Notes: generated by a model from the letters alone, not told the origin. A DNA stretch of 64,000 nt from Acidobacteriota bacterium (GCA_011523845.1 WTFV01000199.1:56990-120989); one strand, 5' to 3'. Positions 36,026-45,582 are shown, numbered from the stretch's first letter. Numbers and translations are program-made.

Positions 36026-37923
36026 TGGGAGTCGACTTCGATACCCTCAACGCGAATCAACGTGACGCCGTGTCGTGGAACGACGGGCCGCTTCTCGTTC
36101 TGGCGGGGCCGGGTTCCGGCAAGACGCTCGTGCTGACCTCAAGGGTCGTCCAGATACTCGATGAGAGCGATGACACGTCGGTCCTGGCTCTGACGTTCAC
36201 GACGAAGGCCGCCGCCGAGATGAGAGCGCGCGTCGACCGCCTGCTCGGGCGGCGGGCGAAGCGCGCTCACCTGTGTACATTCCATTCGTTCGCCGCCGAC
36301 CTGCTGCGTCAACATGGAAGCCATCTGGACCTGCAGCCCGACTTCAGCCTGATCACGCAGATCGAGGATCGGATCGCGATGGTCGATGAAGCGGCGACCT
36401 GCCTGCAGAATGATGGCGAGGCCGTACCGGCGGACCGGAGGAATCTCCTGACGCTGATCGATCGTCTGTTTGCAGACTCCTACGATGGGGGCGCACCGGC
36501 GCCGTCGTTAGCCGACACGCCGCCCTGGGTTCCCCGGCTGTTCGCACGCTACTGCCAGACGCTCGTTACCGCGAACCGACTCGATTTCGGGAGCCTGCTG
36601 CACTTCGCCCGGCGCCTGCTTGCGAAAAGGCCGGGCGTGGCGCGAGTCGTGCGGCTGGGTTGGACGCACCTGTGCGTCGACGAATTCCAGGACACGAACC
36701 GGGCGCAGTACGACTTGCTGCGGCTGATTGCTCCGGGCCGCCGCGCCCGCCTGTTCGTCGTCGGGGATGAAGATCAGATCATCTACCAATGGAACGGAGC
36801 GAATCCCGAGAGGCTGGCGCAACTACGGCGAGATTACGACATGCACGTCGTACAACTTCCGGAGTGCTATCGTTGTCCGGCGTCCATCATCGCCCTCGCC
36901 AACCGCCTGATCGTCCATAACGCGAGCCGATTTCCGGACAAGGCTCCCCTGCGGGCCTCGCGCGCCGGCGAGCACGGCGACGCCAACGGCGTGCGATGCG
37001 AGACCTTTGCATCGCCGGACGAAGAAGCGGCGTTCATTCCGAGAGACATCTCCAGCCGCGGGCTCAACGGCTCCGAGAGCGTGGTGCTCGGCCGCACGGC
37101 GAAGCTGCTGGCACGCGCCGCCGCTGCGCTGGCCGATGCCGGGATCGAGGCGTTCGTAACGCAGCGTAAGACCGATTTCGAGTCACCGGCGATGGGCGTT
37201 CTGACCGAGGCGTTGCGCTTGGCGAATGCACGCCATGACCGGGACATTCTCCGCAGGCTGTGTCTGGCGTGGGAGCGACTTGCGGACGAGTCTCTCGAAC
37301 TGGATGCCGTGGCGGCGTCGGCTGCACTCGCGGGCGGCGATTATCTGCGGGCCTGGGCGGACGCGGCGTCGGTGACCGCCTCTCACCGAACCGAGATGGT
37401 GGTCGAGAGAATTCGGGCGGATCTGGTGGACTCGATCGCATTTCCGGCGGTCGTCGACTGGTTCCTGAAGCAGGGCTGGCGGTCATGGGCAGGAGACGCC
37501 GACGACGAACTGCTCGCGGAAGAGCTGAAGACTTGGCGCGAGCTGCACAGCGACCTGCTTCGCGAGCACGGCAGCGGCAGATTGACCCTGAACGTCTACC
37601 TTCAGCAGATGGACCTGGTTTCGAAGGCGCCGCGCCCGGGACCTGACGCCGTGCGTTGCATGACCGTACATGGATCGAAGGGGCTGGGGTTCAAGCACGT
37701 CTATTTGATAGGCATGGCGCAGGAGGTCTTTCCGTCGTTTCAGGCTCTGCGGAAGGGACCGCAGAGCAGAGAGCTGGAAGAGGAGCGCCGCAACTGTTTC
37801 GTCGCCATCACGCGCGTCGAGCGGACGCTGACGTTGACCCGGGCGGAACAGTACTACGGATATCGAAAAGCGCCCTCGCAGTTTCTTGACGAGATGGGAC
37901 TTGTTGAGCACCTGCCATGCTGA
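36022..37923 (+). CDS. gajB: Gabija-type GajB, UvrD/Rep-like helicase
   Basis: A 633-residue superfamily 1A helicase. Motifs in order: the Q-motif region LNANQRDAV, Walker A VLAGPGSGKTLVL, Ia LTFTTKAAAEMRARV, Walker B HLCVDEFQDTNRAQY, III VVGDEDQIIYQWNGA, IV LPECYRCP, V MTVHGSKGLGFKHVYLIG and VI NCFVAITRVERTLTLTR. All catalytic motifs look intact. As GajB it would act with GajA, sensing or processing DNA ends. Its last codons contain the ATG of the decayed ATPase copy (ATGCTGA), so that gene was once coupled to it. Confidence 0.87.
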   Translation: MMGVDFDTLNANQRDAVSWNDGPLLVLAGPGSGKTLVLTSRVVQILDESDDTSVLALTFTTKAAAEMRARVDRLLGRRAKRAHLCTFHSFAADLLRQHGSHLDLQPDFSLITQIEDRIAMVDEAATCLQNDGEAVPADRRNLLTLIDRLFADSYDGGAPAPSLADTPPWVPRLFARYCQTLVTANRLDFGSLLHFARRLLAKRPGVARVVRLGWTHLCVDEFQDTNRAQYDLLRLIAPGRRARLFVVGDEDQIIYQWNGANPERLAQLRRDYDMHVVQLPECYRCPASIIALANRLIVHNASRFPDKAPLRASRAGEHGDANGVRCETFASPDEEAAFIPRDISSRGLNGSESVVLGRTAKLLARAAAALADAGIEAFVTQRKTDFESPAMGVLTEALRLANARHDRDILRRLCLAWERLADESLELDAVAASAALAGGDYLRAWADAASVTASHRTEMVVERIRADLVDSIAFPAVVDWFLKQGWRSWAGDADDELLAEELKTWRELHSDLLREHGSGRLTLNVYLQQMDLVSKAPRPGPDAVRCMTVHGSKGLGFKHVYLIGMAQEVFPSFQALRKGPQSRELEEERRNCFVAITRVERTLTLTRAEQYYGYRKAPSQFLDEMGLVEHLPC

Positions 37924-38415
37924 TCTGGAGCCTGAAGGTCTCGGGACTCCTGTCGTTTGGACCGAAGGGCATCGATCTACCGATGGAGCCGCGGGACGTG
38001 CTCATCGGACCCAACGGTTCGGGAAAGTCGAACCTGTTGGAAGTGCTCGGTCTCCTTCGCGCTGCGCCCGGGAACCTCGCGGAACTTGTCAGGAGACGGG
38101 GCGGCATCTGCGAATGGCTCTTGAAGGGCAACAAATCTCCCGGCGCGGCGACCGTGGAAGTGATCGCCGACTGTCCGGATGGCGAACGACCCATTCGACA
38201 CGCGTTGACGGTCGCGGACAACGATGGGCGCTTGCGAGTGACGGCCAAGAGGTCGCGAACTTGGAAGCTCCTGACGCCGATGCCGAGTCGCACTATCGAC
38301 GCTCCGATGGGCGGCACGCGCTCGCCATTCGGCCCCGCGACACCGCGACAATCCAGATCACCCATCGTGACGCCAAGCCTGAAGAGTCCGTTCTCTCTCA
38401 AGTCCGCGCTCCGCG
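37917..38415 (+). pseudogene. Truncated, frameshifted copy of the AAA ATPase
   Basis: The first 110 residues closely match the ATPase at 29113: LKVSGLLSFGPKGIDL, Walker A IGPNGSGKSNLLEVLGLLRA, then RRRGGICEWLLKG. A one-base deletion near 38243 shifts the frame. The homology continues in the next frame (GQEVANLEAP, then AKPEESVLSQVRAP) and stops near 38412, where the DUF433 leader begins. About 270 C-terminal residues, including Walker B, are missing, so it cannot be active. By chance the original frame stays open into the DUF433 gene. Confidence 0.85.
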
Positions 38416-38447
38416 CGGGCTGGAAGAACGTACCCAAGGAGAACATC

Positions 38448-38675
38448 ATGAACTGGAGAGAACACGTCACCGTCGATCCCGAAGTCTGCCACGGACGGGC
38501 CTGCATCACCAATACTCGAGTGCTCGTGAGCACGATCCTCGACAACCTCGCAGCCGGCTTGAGCCCGGAGGAAATCACAAGGAGCTACCCGTCGATTACC
38601 CACGAGTCCATCCAGGCCGCGGTGAGCTACGCCGCGGAGTTGGCTAGAGAACGGGTGGTCTCGTTGTCGAGGTGA
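38448..38675 (+). CDS. DUF433 antitoxin
   Basis: A 75-residue DUF433 protein (winged-helix, VapB-like antitoxin). VTVDPEVCHGRACITNTRVL and GLSPEEITRSYPSITHESIQ are the family pattern. The start is fixed by AAGGAG seven bases upstream of the ATG at 38448. Its stop overlaps the GTG of the DUF5615 toxin (GTGA), the normal order of this toxin-antitoxin type. It would repress the pair and neutralise the toxin. Confidence 0.9.
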   Translation: MNWREHVTVDPEVCHGRACITNTRVLVSTILDNLAAGLSPEEITRSYPSITHESIQAAVSYAAELARERVVSLSR

Positions 38676-39034
38676 TCCGCATGCGGTTCAAGGTGGATGA
38701 GAACCTTCCGGCTGAACTCGCTGAACTGTTCCGTCAGTCCGGCCATGACGCGGTGACGGTTCTCGATCAGGCTCTCGGCGGGTCTGCGGATCCCGTCGTT
38801 GCATCGGCGTGCGTTCGCGAGGGCCGTGCGATCGTCACGCTCGACACGGACTTCTCCGACATTCGAACGTATCCTCCTGGCGTCTATTCGGGGATCGTGG
38901 TGTTCCGGCTCGACCGGCAGGATCGCGATCACGTGCTGGAGGTCGGCGCGCGGTTTCTCCGGTCACTGGCCGATTCACCGCTCGACGGGCAGCTCTGGAT
39001 CGTGGAAGAATCGCGCATCCGGATGCGGGAGTGA
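38672..39034 (+). CDS. DUF5615 PIN-like toxin
   Basis: A 120-residue DUF5615 (Mut7-C-like PIN-fold) protein. FKVDENLPAELAELFRQSGH provides the first acidic residue, and GRAIVTLDTDFSDIRTYPPG carries the conserved acidic pair. LWIVEESRIRMRE ends the protein. It is a predicted ribonuclease toxin, translationally coupled to the DUF433 antitoxin. An ATG three codons after the GTG (38681) is an alternative start. The pair sits between gajB and hsdR and seems inserted into the operon. Confidence 0.9.
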   Translation: MIRMRFKVDENLPAELAELFRQSGHDAVTVLDQALGGSADPVVASACVREGRAIVTLDTDFSDIRTYPPGVYSGIVVFRLDRQDRDHVLEVGARFLRSLADSPLDGQLWIVEESRIRMRE

Positions 39035-39052
39035 GGGTCTCCCCCAGCTCGC

Positions 39053-42000
39053 ATGCGGCCACCGGAACGTAACGTGACAAAGCCCACCAGCGAAACGGCA
39101 TTCGAGACCGTCATCGAAGCGCATCTGCTCGACAACGGCTACGTGCCGCTGTCGGGAGACGGGTTCGATCGCGAACGCGCGATCTTCCCGGACGCGGCGC
39201 TCGGCTTCATCCGCGAGACCCAGCCCCGCGAGTGGGCCAGACTGGAGGCGCTGCACGGTTCCAGGACGGGCGAGCAGGTCCTCACCGATCTCTGCAAGTG
39301 GATGGACGCCGAGGGAGCGTTGGCGACGCTCCGGCACGGCTTCAAGTGCTATGGCCGAACGCTGCGCATCGCCTTCTTCAAGGCGGCGCACGAGTTGAAT
39401 CCGGAGCTCGAGGCGCGTTACGCGGCGAACCGTCTGGGACTCACCCGACAGCTCCGCTTCTCGCCCCGCTCGGAGCAGTCGCTCGACGTCACGCTCAGCC
39501 TGAACGGAATCCCGATCGTCACGCTCGAGCTGAAGAACCCGCTCACCGGACAGACCGTCGAGGACGCGCGCACGCAGTACCGGCGGGACCGCGACCCGCG
39601 CGAGCCGATCTTCGCATTCAAGCGGCGCACGCTGGTGCACTTCGCCGTCGATACCGAGGCGGCGCTGATGACCACCCGCCTCGCCGGGGCCACCACCCGT
39701 TTCCTCCCCTTCGACCAGGGTGACGGCGGCGGCGCCGGCAACCCGCCCGATCCGGCCGGGCGCGGCTACCGCACGGCCTATCTCTGGGAGGAAGTGCTTC
39801 GGCGCGACAGCCTGCTCGATCTCCTCGCGCAGTTCATGCATCTGCAGACCGAGGAAAAGCGCCACGACCAGGGCCGCAGAGTGCGAAAGGAGACGCTGAT
39901 CTTCCCGCGCTACCACCAGCTTCAGGCCGTGCGTCTGCTCGTCGACGCGGCCCGGCGCGACGGCGTGGGACACAACTACCTCGTCGAGCACTCCGCCGGC
40001 AGCGGCAAGAGCAACACGATCGGCTGGCTCGCGCACCGGCTCGCGGCGCTCCACGACGCTTCGAACGAGCGCGTCTTCGACAGCGTGATCGTGGTGACGG
40101 ATCGCGTCGTGCTCGACCAGCAGCTTCAGGACACGGTGTACCAGTTCGAGCACCGGCGCGGCGTAGTACAGCAGATCGACGAGCACTCCCGCCAGCTCGC
40201 CCAGGCGCTCGACAGCGGCGTGCCGATCATCATCACGACGCTACAGAAGTTTCCATTCGTGTCACGCCATCTCCTGGCGATGGCGGAAGAGCGGGGTGTC
40301 GAGAGAACCGGTACCCTCCCCACCCGGCGCTGCGCTGTCATCATCGACGAAGCGCACAGTTCACAGGGCGGCGAGACCGCCACCGAGTTGAAGGGGGTGC
40401 TCGGCGGGGAACGGTTACGGGCGGAAGCGAAGGAGCGCGCGGCCGACGAAGGTCGGGAGGATATGGAGGAGCTCTATTGGAGCATGGCCAGGCGCGCGCG
40501 GCAGGCGAACCTGAGCTTCTTCGCCTTCACGGCGACCCCGAAGCACAAGACGTTCGCGGTGTTCGGCCGCGACGGACAGCCCGCCCACCGCTACACCATG
40601 CGGCAGGCGATCGAGGAAGGGTTCATCCTCGATGTGCTCCGCCACTACACGACGTACGACAGCTATTTCAAGCTGGTGAAGCACTGCGCGGGCGACCCGC
40701 ATGTGGAGCGGAAGTCCGCCGCGCGGGCGCTCGCCCGGTTCCTGAACCTCCATCCCCACAACGTCGCCCAGAAGACCGAGGTGATGGTCGAGCACTTCAA
40801 CGCCGTCACGCGACACCGGATCGATGGGCGGGCCAAGGCGATGGTGGTGACCGGCTCACGTCTCGAAGCGGTTCGCTTCAAGCAGAGCTTCGACCGGTAC
40901 ATCCGGGAAAAACAGTACCCCATCAAGACGCTCGTCGCCTTCTCGGGCACGGTGCAGGACGACAAGGTGCACGACGTGTCCTACACCGAGGAAGCGATGA
41001 ACGCCGGCATCCGGGAAAAGGAGCTGCCCGAGAAGTTCGCGACCCAGGAATACCAGGTGCTGCTGGTCGCGGAGAAGTACCAGACGGGCTTCGATCAGCC
41101 GCTGCTGCACACGATGTACGTGAACAAGCGGCTCGCGGGCATCCAGGCGGTGCAGACGCTGTCGCGCCTGAACCGCACCCATCCGTTCAAGGAGGACACC
41201 TTCGTTCTCGACTTCGTGAACGACCGCGGCGAGATCCACGAAGCCTTCAAGACCTACTACGAAGGCGCGACGATGGGCGAAGAAGTCGATCCGGCCCACA
41301 TGTACCGGGTCCGGAGCGAGCTCGACGCCGCGGGCATCTACCTGGCCGAGGAGGTCGAGCGGTTCTGCAACGTCTACTTCAAGCCGAGGCAACGCCAGAG
41401 CGCCGCCGACCACCAGGCGATGAACGCCGCGCTCGACCCGGCGGTGTCCCGCTTCGCGGCACGGCTCGAAGAAGACGAAGAGGAAGCCGAGCTGTGGCGG
41501 GGCAAGGTACAGGCGTTCCGGAATCTGTACGGGTTTCTGAGCCAGGTGATCCCCTATCACGACTCCGACCTCGAACGCCTGTACGTGTTCCTCCGGCACC
41601 TCGCCGCAAAGCTGCCGCGCCGGCGGCCGGGCCCGGCCTATCAGTTCGACGACGACGTGCGCCTCGAGTACTACCGCCTGCAGAAGATCAGCGAGGGGTC
41701 GATTTCACTCCGGCACGGCGACGCGAGCCCGCTGGACGGTCCCAGCGAGGTGGGGAGCGGCCTCGTGCGCTCCGAGTCCATGCCGCTTTCCCGGCTCATC
41801 GACGTCGTCAACGAGCGTTTCGGGACCGACTTCACGCAGGGCGACCAGCTCTTCTTCGATCAGATCGTCGAGACCGCGGTGGCCGACGAGAACCTGCGCC
41901 GGGCCGCGGCGGCAAATCCGGACGACAAGTTCAAGCTGGTGTTCGGGAACCTGCTCGAACGCCTCTTCGCGGACCGCATGGACCAGAACGAGGAGATCTT

Positions 42001-42619
42001 CATTCGGTTCATGAACGACCCGTCGTTCCAGAGCGTGGTGACGGACTGGATGGCGTCGGAGGCGTATCGAAAGCTGCGGGCGGACTCGGACGACGACGCC
42101 GGACCGTCCGACGCGCGTGCCGGGGTACTGCCGTTCCGAGTCGTCCAGCCGAACCCGGCGGAACGCTACGTCACCTGCGTTCCGCTCGTCCCGCTCGAAG
42201 CCGCTGCCGGCGCATTCGGAACCAGCCAACACGTCGAGGACGACGACCGGACTTGGGTGGAAATCGACACCGGACAGCGCCTGCGCCCCGGGATGTTCGT
42301 GGCTCGCGTTGTGGGAAGGTCGATGGAACCGGCGATTCCGGACGGCTCCTGGTGTCTGTTCGCAGCGCCGGTCACCGGCACGCGGAACGGAAAGACCGTG
42401 CTCGCCCAGCTCCGCGACGCCCTCGATCCCGAGACCGGCGCACGCTACACCGTCAAGCGCTACGAGAGCGAGAAAATGCGCGACGGCGGTTCCTGGCGCC
42501 ACGCGACGATCAGGCTGAAGCCGCTCAATCCCGACTTCGAACCCATCGTATTCACCGGCGCCGAGGAAGACCGGATCCAGGTGATTGCCGAGTTCGTTGA
42601 CGTCGTGCAGCCGGCGTGA
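39053..42619 (+). CDS. hsdR: Type I restriction endonuclease HsdR fused to a LexA/S24-like C-terminal domain
   Basis: A 1,188-residue restriction and translocation subunit. The N-terminal PD-(D/E)xK nuclease is complete: D145 in QSLDVTL and E159-L-K161 in TLELKNPLTG. The helicase motor follows, with Walker A SAGSGKSNTIG (about 316), DEAH in AVIIDEAHSSQGG and motif III SFFAFTATPKHKTF. The usual HsdR would end near residue 1010. Here residues about 1025-1188 form an S24/LexA-type fold with VPLVPLEAAAGAFG, the nucleophile in VVGRSMEPAIPDGSWCLF (S1090) and a lysine in ARYTVKRYESE (K1135), the LexA/UmuD catalytic pair. The start may instead be the GTG at 39074. The gene completes hsdM-hsdS across the inserted genes. 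Confidence 0.93.
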   Translation: MRPPERNVTKPTSETAFETVIEAHLLDNGYVPLSGDGFDRERAIFPDAALGFIRETQPREWARLEALHGSRTGEQVLTDLCKWMDAEGALATLRHGFKCYGRTLRIAFFKAAHELNPELEARYAANRLGLTRQLRFSPRSEQSLDVTLSLNGIPIVTLELKNPLTGQTVEDARTQYRRDRDPREPIFAFKRRTLVHFAVDTEAALMTTRLAGATTRFLPFDQGDGGGAGNPPDPAGRGYRTAYLWEEVLRRDSLLDLLAQFMHLQTEEKRHDQGRRVRKETLIFPRYHQLQAVRLLVDAARRDGVGHNYLVEHSAGSGKSNTIGWLAHRLAALHDASNERVFDSVIVVTDRVVLDQQLQDTVYQFEHRRGVVQQIDEHSRQLAQALDSGVPIIITTLQKFPFVSRHLLAMAEERGVERTGTLPTRRCAVIIDEAHSSQGGETATELKGVLGGERLRAEAKERAADEGREDMEELYWSMARRARQANLSFFAFTATPKHKTFAVFGRDGQPAHRYTMRQAIEEGFILDVLRHYTTYDSYFKLVKHCAGDPHVERKSAARALARFLNLHPHNVAQKTEVMVEHFNAVTRHRIDGRAKAMVVTGSRLEAVRFKQSFDRYIREKQYPIKTLVAFSGTVQDDKVHDVSYTEEAMNAGIREKELPEKFATQEYQVLLVAEKYQTGFDQPLLHTMYVNKRLAGIQAVQTLSRLNRTHPFKEDTFVLDFVNDRGEIHEAFKTYYEGATMGEEVDPAHMYRVRSELDAAGIYLAEEVERFCNVYFKPRQRQSAADHQAMNAALDPAVSRFAARLEEDEEEAELWRGKVQAFRNLYGFLSQVIPYHDSDLERLYVFLRHLAAKLPRRRPGPAYQFDDDVRLEYYRLQKISEGSISLRHGDASPLDGPSEVGSGLVRSESMPLSRLIDVVNERFGTDFTQGDQLFFDQIVETAVADENLRRAAAANPDDKFKLVFGNLLERLFADRMDQNEEIFIRFMNDPSFQSVVTDWMASEAYRKLRADSDDDAGPSDARAGVLPFRVVQPNPAERYVTCVPLVPLEAAAGAFGTSQHVEDDDRTWVEIDTGQRLRPGMFVARVVGRSMEPAIPDGSWCLFAAPVTGTRNGKTVLAQLRDALDPETGARYTVKRYESEKMRDGGSWRHATIRLKPLNPDFEPIVFTGAEEDRIQVIAEFVDVVQPA

Positions 42620-42623
42620 GCCG

Positions 42624-43694
42624 CTAACCCGATGCGACCGCCTGCGCGATGACCTCCAGCGCGCGTCCGAGCGCCTTCCGGCGCCAGAGGCCGCTCGCCG
42701 GGCAGAAGCACTCGACCAGCTCCCGCTTCGCGCGTCCGTACGCGGCCGCGCCGGGCGTCGCGTGGTGGTGCGCCCGGTTCTCCGCACGCAGGGCGGCCAG
42801 CACGCGCAACGGAGAGTACGTGCCGAACTCCAGGCACGCGAAGCGGTATTCGCGCGGGCCGGGGTGACGCGCCAGCCAGGCGCCCATCACGCCGCGGGCG
42901 GCATAGGGGGTGTCGTCCCCTACCGGAACGACGCGCTCGGCATCGAACCGCGAGCGGTACCAGCCGAGATCCGGCACGTGCGGCGGCTCGATCAGGAGCC
43001 GATAGTCCGCATAGTCGCCGAGCCCGGTGTGCAGGTCCAGGTGCACCACCTCTTCGGCCGCCCGGGTCCAGCTCCAGAAACGCTCCCGGACGAGACGGGT
43101 CGACGCCGCGGCCTCGCGCCCCCCGAAGAACAGACCCGATGAGTGCTCGTACTGGCCGGTCGCGACGGCGTTCTGGAGCACCGACAGTCCGTGACGGTGG
43201 ACGGCCCAGGCCGCCCGCAGGCGAAACGCGTCCAGCCGCGGCGGCGGCGTCCCCGGATTCAGCAGACGGTGGAGACCGTCGTAACGGTCGGGCGTCCCGG
43301 CATAGGTCTCGCCGTCGGCGAGGAAGTTCCGGTTCAGGTCGACGTTGTCCTCGTTCGTCCGCCTGCGCCAGGCGAAGCCGAAGGGGTTGAGGGCATGCAG
43401 CAGCACCACGAGCGTCCCGCCGGGCACGGTTGCGCCGGCGTCTCGAAGCCGGCGGAGCCACGCGAGCTGGACGGCGGAGCCGAAGAACCCTTCGACCCCG
43501 TGCAGCCCCGACGAGACGACCACGGCGCGGCGCGGGTTCCGCGCCCCGACCAGCGCCACGTCGACTGTCAGCTCGCCACCGTCCGGGCCTCGACCGGCCA
43601 GCGGATGGCGTTCCAGGGGCGCCGCCGCCGCGCGGGCCGCCTCGCGGAAACGCCGGCGGGCAGCCTCGTAGCTCCCGGAGAACGGATCGAACAC
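42624..43694 (-). CDS. DUF2817 (M14-like) zinc peptidase family protein
   Basis: A 356-residue DUF2817 protein related to M14 carboxypeptidases. The zinc-binding HGVEG is in SSGLHGVEGFFGSAVQLA, followed by LLHALNPFGFAWRRRTNEDN, VDLNRNF and the later zinc-type His in VVHLDLHTGLG. A C-terminal glutamate lies in FACLEFGTYSPLRVL. No signal peptide is visible. The start is a GTG at 43694 (VFDPFSGSYEAARR), 11 bp after the PQQ-dehydrogenase stop, so the two genes are probably co-transcribed. It converges on hsdR, whose stop is 4 bp from this stop. Confidence 0.88.
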   Translation of the reverse strand: MFDPFSGSYEAARRRFREAARAAAAPLERHPLAGRGPDGGELTVDVALVGARNPRRAVVVSSGLHGVEGFFGSAVQLAWLRRLRDAGATVPGGTLVVLLHALNPFGFAWRRRTNEDNVDLNRNFLADGETYAGTPDRYDGLHRLLNPGTPPPRLDAFRLRAAWAVHRHGLSVLQNAVATGQYEHSSGLFFGGREAAASTRLVRERFWSWTRAAEEVVHLDLHTGLGDYADYRLLIEPPHVPDLGWYRSRFDAERVVPVGDDTPYAARGVMGAWLARHPGPREYRFACLEFGTYSPLRVLAALRAENRAHHHATPGAAAYGRAKRELVECFCPASGLWRRKALGRALEVIAQAVASG

Positions 43695-43705
43695 GGCGGC
43701 GTCAG

Positions 43706-45373
43706 CTACTCGGGCATCAGGGCGAACGTCCAGATCGAGCCGCCGGCCGGCACCAGGCCGCGCGCGTAGCGGTTGGCCAGTCCGCCCCCGAGCCCGGACG
43801 CAACCGTTATCTGCTGCCGCCCGTTCAGCGTATAGGTGATCGCCGTCGCGTTGACGCTGGATCCGGTCTGGAACTCCCAGAGCGTCTCGCCCGTCTCCTC
43901 GTCGAGGGCGACGAACTCGCCCGTGATCCTGCCGGTGAACAGAAGCCCGCCGCCGGTCGCCAGCACCCCGGCCGAGCTGGGGAAATCGTGCATCGGGATC
44001 TCCCACTTCTTCTCTCCGGTCAGCGGGTCGATGGCCACGATGTGCCCGAGCAGGTCTCCGGGCTCCACTTGCGGAAAGCGGTTGGTGACCCCGGTGGAGC
44101 TCGCTCCGAGCACGAACTCCTGTGGCTCGGGAAGAAGCCGCTGGATGCGCGGCACGTGCCACGTCGTAGAGTAGATGAGGCCGGTGTCGGGGTTGAAGGC
44201 GATGGGGACCGCATTGGTGCCGCGCGACGGCCAGATGTAGACCTCCTCGCCGGCGAGGAAGTCGCGGTAGAGGTCGGTCAGCACCGGCCGGCCGGTCTCC
44301 AGGTCGATGTGGGTGGCCCAGTTGACGTAGACGTAGGGATGCGCGGCGATGAGCGAGCAGTCGGTGCGGTCGACGGTGTAGAGGAAGCCGTTCTTGTTGG
44401 CCTGGATCATCACCTTGCGCATCTCGCCGTCGACCTCCAGCTCGGCCAGCACCTGCTCGTCGATGCCGTCGACGTCGTACACGTCGTTGGGGGTGTACTG
44501 GTAGTAGCAGTGGATCTCGCCCGTCTTCGGGCGGATGGCGAGCACCGTCGACGCGTAGAGGCTGTCGAGCCCGCCGCGCGTCGCCGGGTCGTAGGGCTCG
44601 GCGTTGCCGGTCCCCCAGTAGACGAGGTCGAGCTCGGGGTCGTACGAGCCGGTCCGCCACGTGGGCGCGCCGCCGTACAGGTACGCGTCGCTGTCGGCGG
44701 GCCAGGTCTCGTGGCCGGGCTCGCCGGGCCCGGGGATGGTGTAGCGGCGCCACAGCTTCTCGCCGGTGGCGGGGTCCCAGCCGTCGAGGAAGCCGCGGGT
44801 GGTGGACTCGCCGCCGGACATCCCCGAGATGAGGACCCCGTTGGCCACCATCGGGGCGCCCGTCGCGTAGTAGCCCTCCGCCCCGTCGGCGAACTTCTGG
44901 TTCCAGAGCTCCTCGCCGGTCTCCATGTCGAGCGCGAGCACGTGGTTGTCGACGGTCACCCGGAAGAGCCGGCCCTCGTAGATCACCGGGCCGCCCCGGT
45001 TGAAGCTGCTGCGCCGCCGCGAACCCTCTTCGAGGACGACCGGCGTGCGCCAGATCTGGCGGCCGGTCTCCAGGTCGATGGCGAAGGTCCAGCTCCCGTT
45101 GATGGCGTACAGCACGCCGTCGTGGATGGCCGGCGCGGCCAGCTCGCCCGACTGGTTCATCAGGCTCGTGCTCCAGATGGGCACGAGCCGGTGGATGTTC
45201 GACTTGTCGATCTCTTCGAGCGGGCTGTAGCTCTTGCGGTCGTAGCCCATGCTGTGAATGAGCACGTCCTCGGGGGTCTGCGCGTCGTTGATCAGATCCT
45301 CGTCCGTCTGGGCCAGCCCCGGGCTGGATCCCCAACCCAGGAGCACCACGAGGAGAGCAGCCATCTTCTTCAT
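43706..45373 (-). CDS. PQQ-dependent dehydrogenase, second copy type
   Basis: A 555-residue periplasmic quinoprotein, distinct from the one at 22468. The start is the second of two adjacent ATGs, because GGAGG lies six bases before it, and MKKMAALLVVLLGWGSSPGLA is a signal peptide. Propeller repeats include AIDLETGRQIWRTPVV, ALDMETGEELWNQKFADG and ALDEETGETLWEFQTG. The catalytic region YTPNDVYDVDGIDEQVLAEL holds the family Asp motif. GEPGHETWPADSDAYLYGGA and PTWRTGSYDPELDLVYWGTG are typical of alcohol-dehydrogenase-type members. No cytochrome domain is fused. The substrate is unknown. Confidence 0.92.
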   Translation of the reverse strand: MKKMAALLVVLLGWGSSPGLAQTDEDLINDAQTPEDVLIHSMGYDRKSYSPLEEIDKSNIHRLVPIWSTSLMNQSGELAAPAIHDGVLYAINGSWTFAIDLETGRQIWRTPVVLEEGSRRRSSFNRGGPVIYEGRLFRVTVDNHVLALDMETGEELWNQKFADGAEGYYATGAPMVANGVLISGMSGGESTTRGFLDGWDPATGEKLWRRYTIPGPGEPGHETWPADSDAYLYGGAPTWRTGSYDPELDLVYWGTGNAEPYDPATRGGLDSLYASTVLAIRPKTGEIHCYYQYTPNDVYDVDGIDEQVLAELEVDGEMRKVMIQANKNGFLYTVDRTDCSLIAAHPYVYVNWATHIDLETGRPVLTDLYRDFLAGEEVYIWPSRGTNAVPIAFNPDTGLIYSTTWHVPRIQRLLPEPQEFVLGASSTGVTNRFPQVEPGDLLGHIVAIDPLTGEKKWEIPMHDFPSSAGVLATGGGLLFTGRITGEFVALDEETGETLWEFQTGSSVNATAITYTLNGRQQITVASGLGGGLANRYARGLVPAGGSIWTFALMPE

Positions 45374-45582
45374 CATCAGCCTCCAATGGTCCGCGCCCGG
45401 CCACGAACCGGCGAACGGCAAGACGTCCCGTTCCGCTGGAACAGCGGCTGCCGGCCATCATACGGGCTCCCGCCGGGACGATCCAGATCGCTCCCGCAGC
45501 GGTCCGCAACCGGGCCCGCAAGAGGCAGTCCGACCGGCCCGGCGCCAGCATCGAGGCTGCGCTGGCGGGAAGCGCCGGCCGG

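Noticed and set aside
37917..38675. An in-frame ATPase-DUF433 fusion protein of 252 residues
   Set aside because: The ATPase homology leaves this frame after a one-base deletion near 38243, and DUF433 has its own AAGGAG-ATG start at 38448. The continuous frame is accidental.
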